From the NCBI RefSeq assembly GCF_002165575.1, contig NZ_MXQF01000005.1:124001-188000 (forward strand): a stretch of 64,000 nt of DNA, read 5' to 3'. This document shows positions 61,995 through 64,000 of this stretch, one piece after another (position 1 is the stretch's first letter; every line of letters begins with the position of its first letter). The notes under the pieces are model-generated. The model was not told the origin of the DNA and made no database searches. It saw only the letters and a list, made by a program, of their open reading frames with translations. Made by a program: the position numbers and the translations under genes. The DNA is from Pseudoalteromonas sp. A601 (lineage in GTDB: Bacteria > Pseudomonadota > Gammaproteobacteria > Enterobacterales > Alteromonadaceae).

Positions 61995-62110
61995 CAAGTA
62001 CATCGAGTAGGGTGAAGTTTTTCCTCATCCCTTTCACAGAACCGTACGTACGAGCCTCACATAGTGCTCCTTCATTCTTCTACGACTCCATCAACTTACT
62101 TTCTAAACGC
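61995..62110 (-). mobile_element. 3' remnant of a group II intron
   Basis: On the minus strand the sequence reads GAGCACTATGTGAG...CGTACGTACGGTTCT, then GGGATGAGG..., ending near CACCCTACTCGA. This is the domain V/VI end typical of bacterial group II introns (GAGC...CGTACGGTTC; CTACTCGA). The tetraloop part of domain V looks shortened and the maturase gene is absent. It is a dead fragment between abgT and sdaA. Confidence 0.6.
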
Positions 62111-62172
62111 TGATTTGATTCTTAGCAGAGTTCAACTTCACGTTTTCTTAAGATCCAACCTATGAAATGTTA

Positions 62173-63540
62173 TTAACACTCAACAATAGAAACGTTTATA
62201 GCTAACCCTCCATGAGATGTTTCTTTATATTTGCTTCCCATATCTTTACCTGTTTGATACATTGTTTTTATAACTGTATCGAGTGATACTTTGCTTTCAT
62301 TAGGGTTATAGACAGCCATTCTAGCAGCATTGACCGCCTTAACTGCTGCTATGGCATTTCTTTCGATGCAGGGGGCTTGAACTAATCCACCAATTGGATC
62401 ACAAGTCATACCTAAATTGTGTTCCATCGCTATTTCTGCTGCATTTTCTATTGCCTTAATATCACCACCTAATATATGCGCTAACGCGCCAGCAGCCATA
62501 GAGCAAGCTACACCGACTTCTCCTTGGCAACCAACTTCCGCCCCTGAAATAGATGCATTTTTTTTGTATAAGCTGCCGATAGCTGTAGCTACAGCAAAAA
62601 ACTCTGTAGAAACTTTCCGTGTTATTGGTAAGTGAAATTGATTAATGTAACTTAATACCGAGGGGATGATACCCGCGGCACCATTCGTTGGGGCTGTAAC
62701 AATGCGATTTCCCCGAGCATTCTCCTCACTAACAGCAAGAGCAAACATATTTAACCAGTCTATTTGATTGAGTGAATCTATATTCTTATGATGAGTTAAT
62801 CGTTTAAAAAATTCTGGTGCTCGACGGTTAAGATTTAAACCGCCAGGTAATATTTTTTCCTGAGAGTGTAATCCTCTATTGACACTTTCATTCATAACAA
62901 GCCATATATCATGGCATTTTTCATAAATTTTATCTTCATTAGTTAAGGTGGCTTCATTGGCTAATACAACTTCTACGATGTTCATTTTAGAACAACTACA
63001 AATCTTGGCTAATTCATCAAAAGAATTAAACGGGTATGGCTGCACTGAAGTTGTTATTTTTGGTGTTGTATCATCAGCGGTGCAGATAAAACCACCCCCA
63101 GTTGAGTAAAAAGTCTCTGCTTGTAAAAGAGTATTACCTGTGTCAAATGCTTGAAATCTGATACCGTTTGGGTGAAATTTTAAATATTCTTGACCACTAA
63201 ACTCAATATGAGAGTCTGGATTAAAGACAATTCTATGATACTTTTCTATCGCTAAAGTGTTTGTGTTAATTAATTCTGTTAGAGCAAGTCTTGCTTTTGC
63301 TATGTCAATTGATTCGGGCTTATAGCCTAATAAACCATATATCACAGCTTGATCGGTTCCATGCCCTTTACCCGTATTTGCTAACGAGCCATATAAAGTA
63401 ACTTCAATACGATTAACATTGCTTAGGTTCCCTTTCGTTTTCAACTCTTTCATAAAAGCATTCGCTGCTTTCATCGGACCTACAGTATGAGAACTGGATG
63501 GGCCAATACCGATCGAAAATAAATCAAAAATACTATCCAT
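62173..63540 (-). CDS. L-serine ammonia-lyase (SdaA type)
   Basis: The enzyme deaminates serine to pyruvate with a [4Fe-4S] cluster. The 455 residues match the single-chain class: [21 protein letters not shown] at the start, IPVGGF-like segments, [36 protein letters not shown] (a cluster Cys), [25 protein letters not shown] (further Cys) and the end [14 protein letters not shown]. All cluster Cys are present. Length equals SdaA/SdaB of E. coli. sdaA versus sdaB cannot be told. Confidence 0.93.
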   Translation of the reverse strand: MDSIFDLFSIGIGPSSSHTVGPMKAANAFMKELKTKGNLSNVNRIEVTLYGSLANTGKGHGTDQAVIYGLLGYKPESIDIAKARLALTELINTNTLAIEKYHRIVFNPDSHIEFSGQEYLKFHPNGIRFQAFDTGNTLLQAETFYSTGGGFICTADDTTPKITTSVQPYPFNSFDELAKICSCSKMNIVEVVLANEATLTNEDKIYEKCHDIWLVMNESVNRGLHSQEKILPGGLNLNRRAPEFFKRLTHHKNIDSLNQIDWLNMFALAVSEENARGNRIVTAPTNGAAGIIPSVLSYINQFHLPITRKVSTEFFAVATAIGSLYKKNASISGAEVGCQGEVGVACSMAAGALAHILGGDIKAIENAAEIAMEHNLGMTCDPIGGLVQAPCIERNAIAAVKAVNAARMAVYNPNESKVSLDTVIKTMYQTGKDMGSKYKETSHGGLAINVSIVEC

Positions 63541-63663
63541 TTGATATTCCTTAACATTACCCCTTAATTATTCATATAAGAGATAATGCTTAATAAAGCT
63601 GAAATTATGACTAATTTTTAGTCTGTTACTAAAGAAGTGTATTCAAAGTTTTAATTTGACGGA

Positions 63664-64000
63664 TTATGGGGTGTTTTCTAAAGGAATCATTTCTCCGCTT
63701 AATGTACCTCGCCACTTATTGTTACCATCAATTAATAATACTTCACCATACTTGCCATTTTTAATACTTGAATCAATAGCAATCACTTTTCCTTCATGTC
63801 GTGTCTCTATTTGTTTTTGAGATGTGTGACCAACTATTATATTTTTAACGTTAAAGTGGTGTAGTAATAGTTCAATTTCTTCATTACTAGCTCCTTCGTC
63901 TTTTACTTTAAAGTAACCTCGATACCATATTGGTCCATTTTTTTTATGTAAATACTTTCCCCACCCCTCACGTTTAGTGCTTAGTTCACTTTTGACTAAA
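63664..64000 (-). CDS. Metallophosphoesterase, C-terminal part (cut by window end)
   Basis: The frame is open on the minus strand from the window edge to TAA at 63664. It reads GPIWYRGYFKVKD, IIVGHTSQKQIETRHEGKVI, AIDSSIKNGKYGEVLLIDG and KWRGTLSG. The GHT.Q segment and the following Asp are the last metal-binding block of calcineurin-like phosphoesterases of the Shewanella-like phosphatase type. The N-terminus lies beyond the window. Confidence 0.7.
   Translation of the reverse strand, partial: LVKSELSTKREGWGKYLHKKNGPIWYRGYFKVKDEGASNEEIELLLHHFNVKNIIVGHTSQKQIETRHEGKVIAIDSSIKNGKYGEVLLIDGNNKWRGTLSGEMIPLENTP

Overview
The window looks like chromosome of a marine gammaproteobacterium of the order Alteromonadales, most likely Pseudoalteromonas. 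This is inferred from AT-rich DNA, the gene set (syd-queF, tamAB, rraB, radD, apt-dnaX-ybaB-recR, gcvR-bcp, cmoAB, purMN, bamC), and families typical of that order: a DUF3450/ExbB/ExbB/ExbD/TonB/TPR cluster, DUF3334, DUF3080 and DUF2310. I found no rRNA, tRNA or CRISPR array.

1-8.6 kb is a mobile element of integrative-plasmid type. It carries a Rep_3 replication initiator with an upstream iteron array, an AT-rich tract and a hairpin cluster; a replication-relaxation-type protein; several small orphan genes; a ~510 bp array of stem-loops closed by GNA-type triloops; and a large serine recombinase. The recombinase gene begins about 75 bp from a point where the 3' third of nth (endonuclease III) starts abruptly. 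The element therefore sits inside nth, and its other end lies left of the window.

8.8-24.7 kb is host chromosome: a membrane protein, a diguanylate cyclase gene broken by one extra G in its GGDEF codons, glyoxalase I, a GNAT enzyme, DUF2789- and DUF2310-type proteins, syd/queF, a cyclophilin, a periplasmic binding protein, tamBA, rraB, radD, an H-NS-like protein and an orphan HPt protein. A decayed IS3-type transposase remnant follows.

25-40.9 kb holds recR-ybaB-dnaX-apt, in which dnaX has a convincing programmed -1 frameshift site. It also holds a three-gene bufferin (copper-binding RiPP) operon: a signal-peptide precursor with four 22-residue Cys repeats, a DUF692/MNIO enzyme and a DUF2063 partner, with a terminator-like hairpin between precursor and enzyme. 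Then come dusC, a DksA/TraR-type zinc finger gene, a DUF3080 lipoprotein, a six-gene TonB energy-transduction operon, an orphan LuxR-type response regulator and a cold-shock gene.

41-64 kb carries pyrC, a GAF-GAF-GGDEF-EAL protein, a YjiH-type membrane protein, bamC (without a neighbouring dapA), gcvR-bcp, DUF3334, cmoAB, purMN-DUF3108, a LysR/NTF2/VOC cluster, an esterase pseudogene fragment, an RDD protein, an enoyl-CoA hydratase, an SDR-like protein, two unrecognised genes, an AbgT transporter, a group II intron 3' remnant, sdaA and a metallophosphoesterase cut by the window edge.
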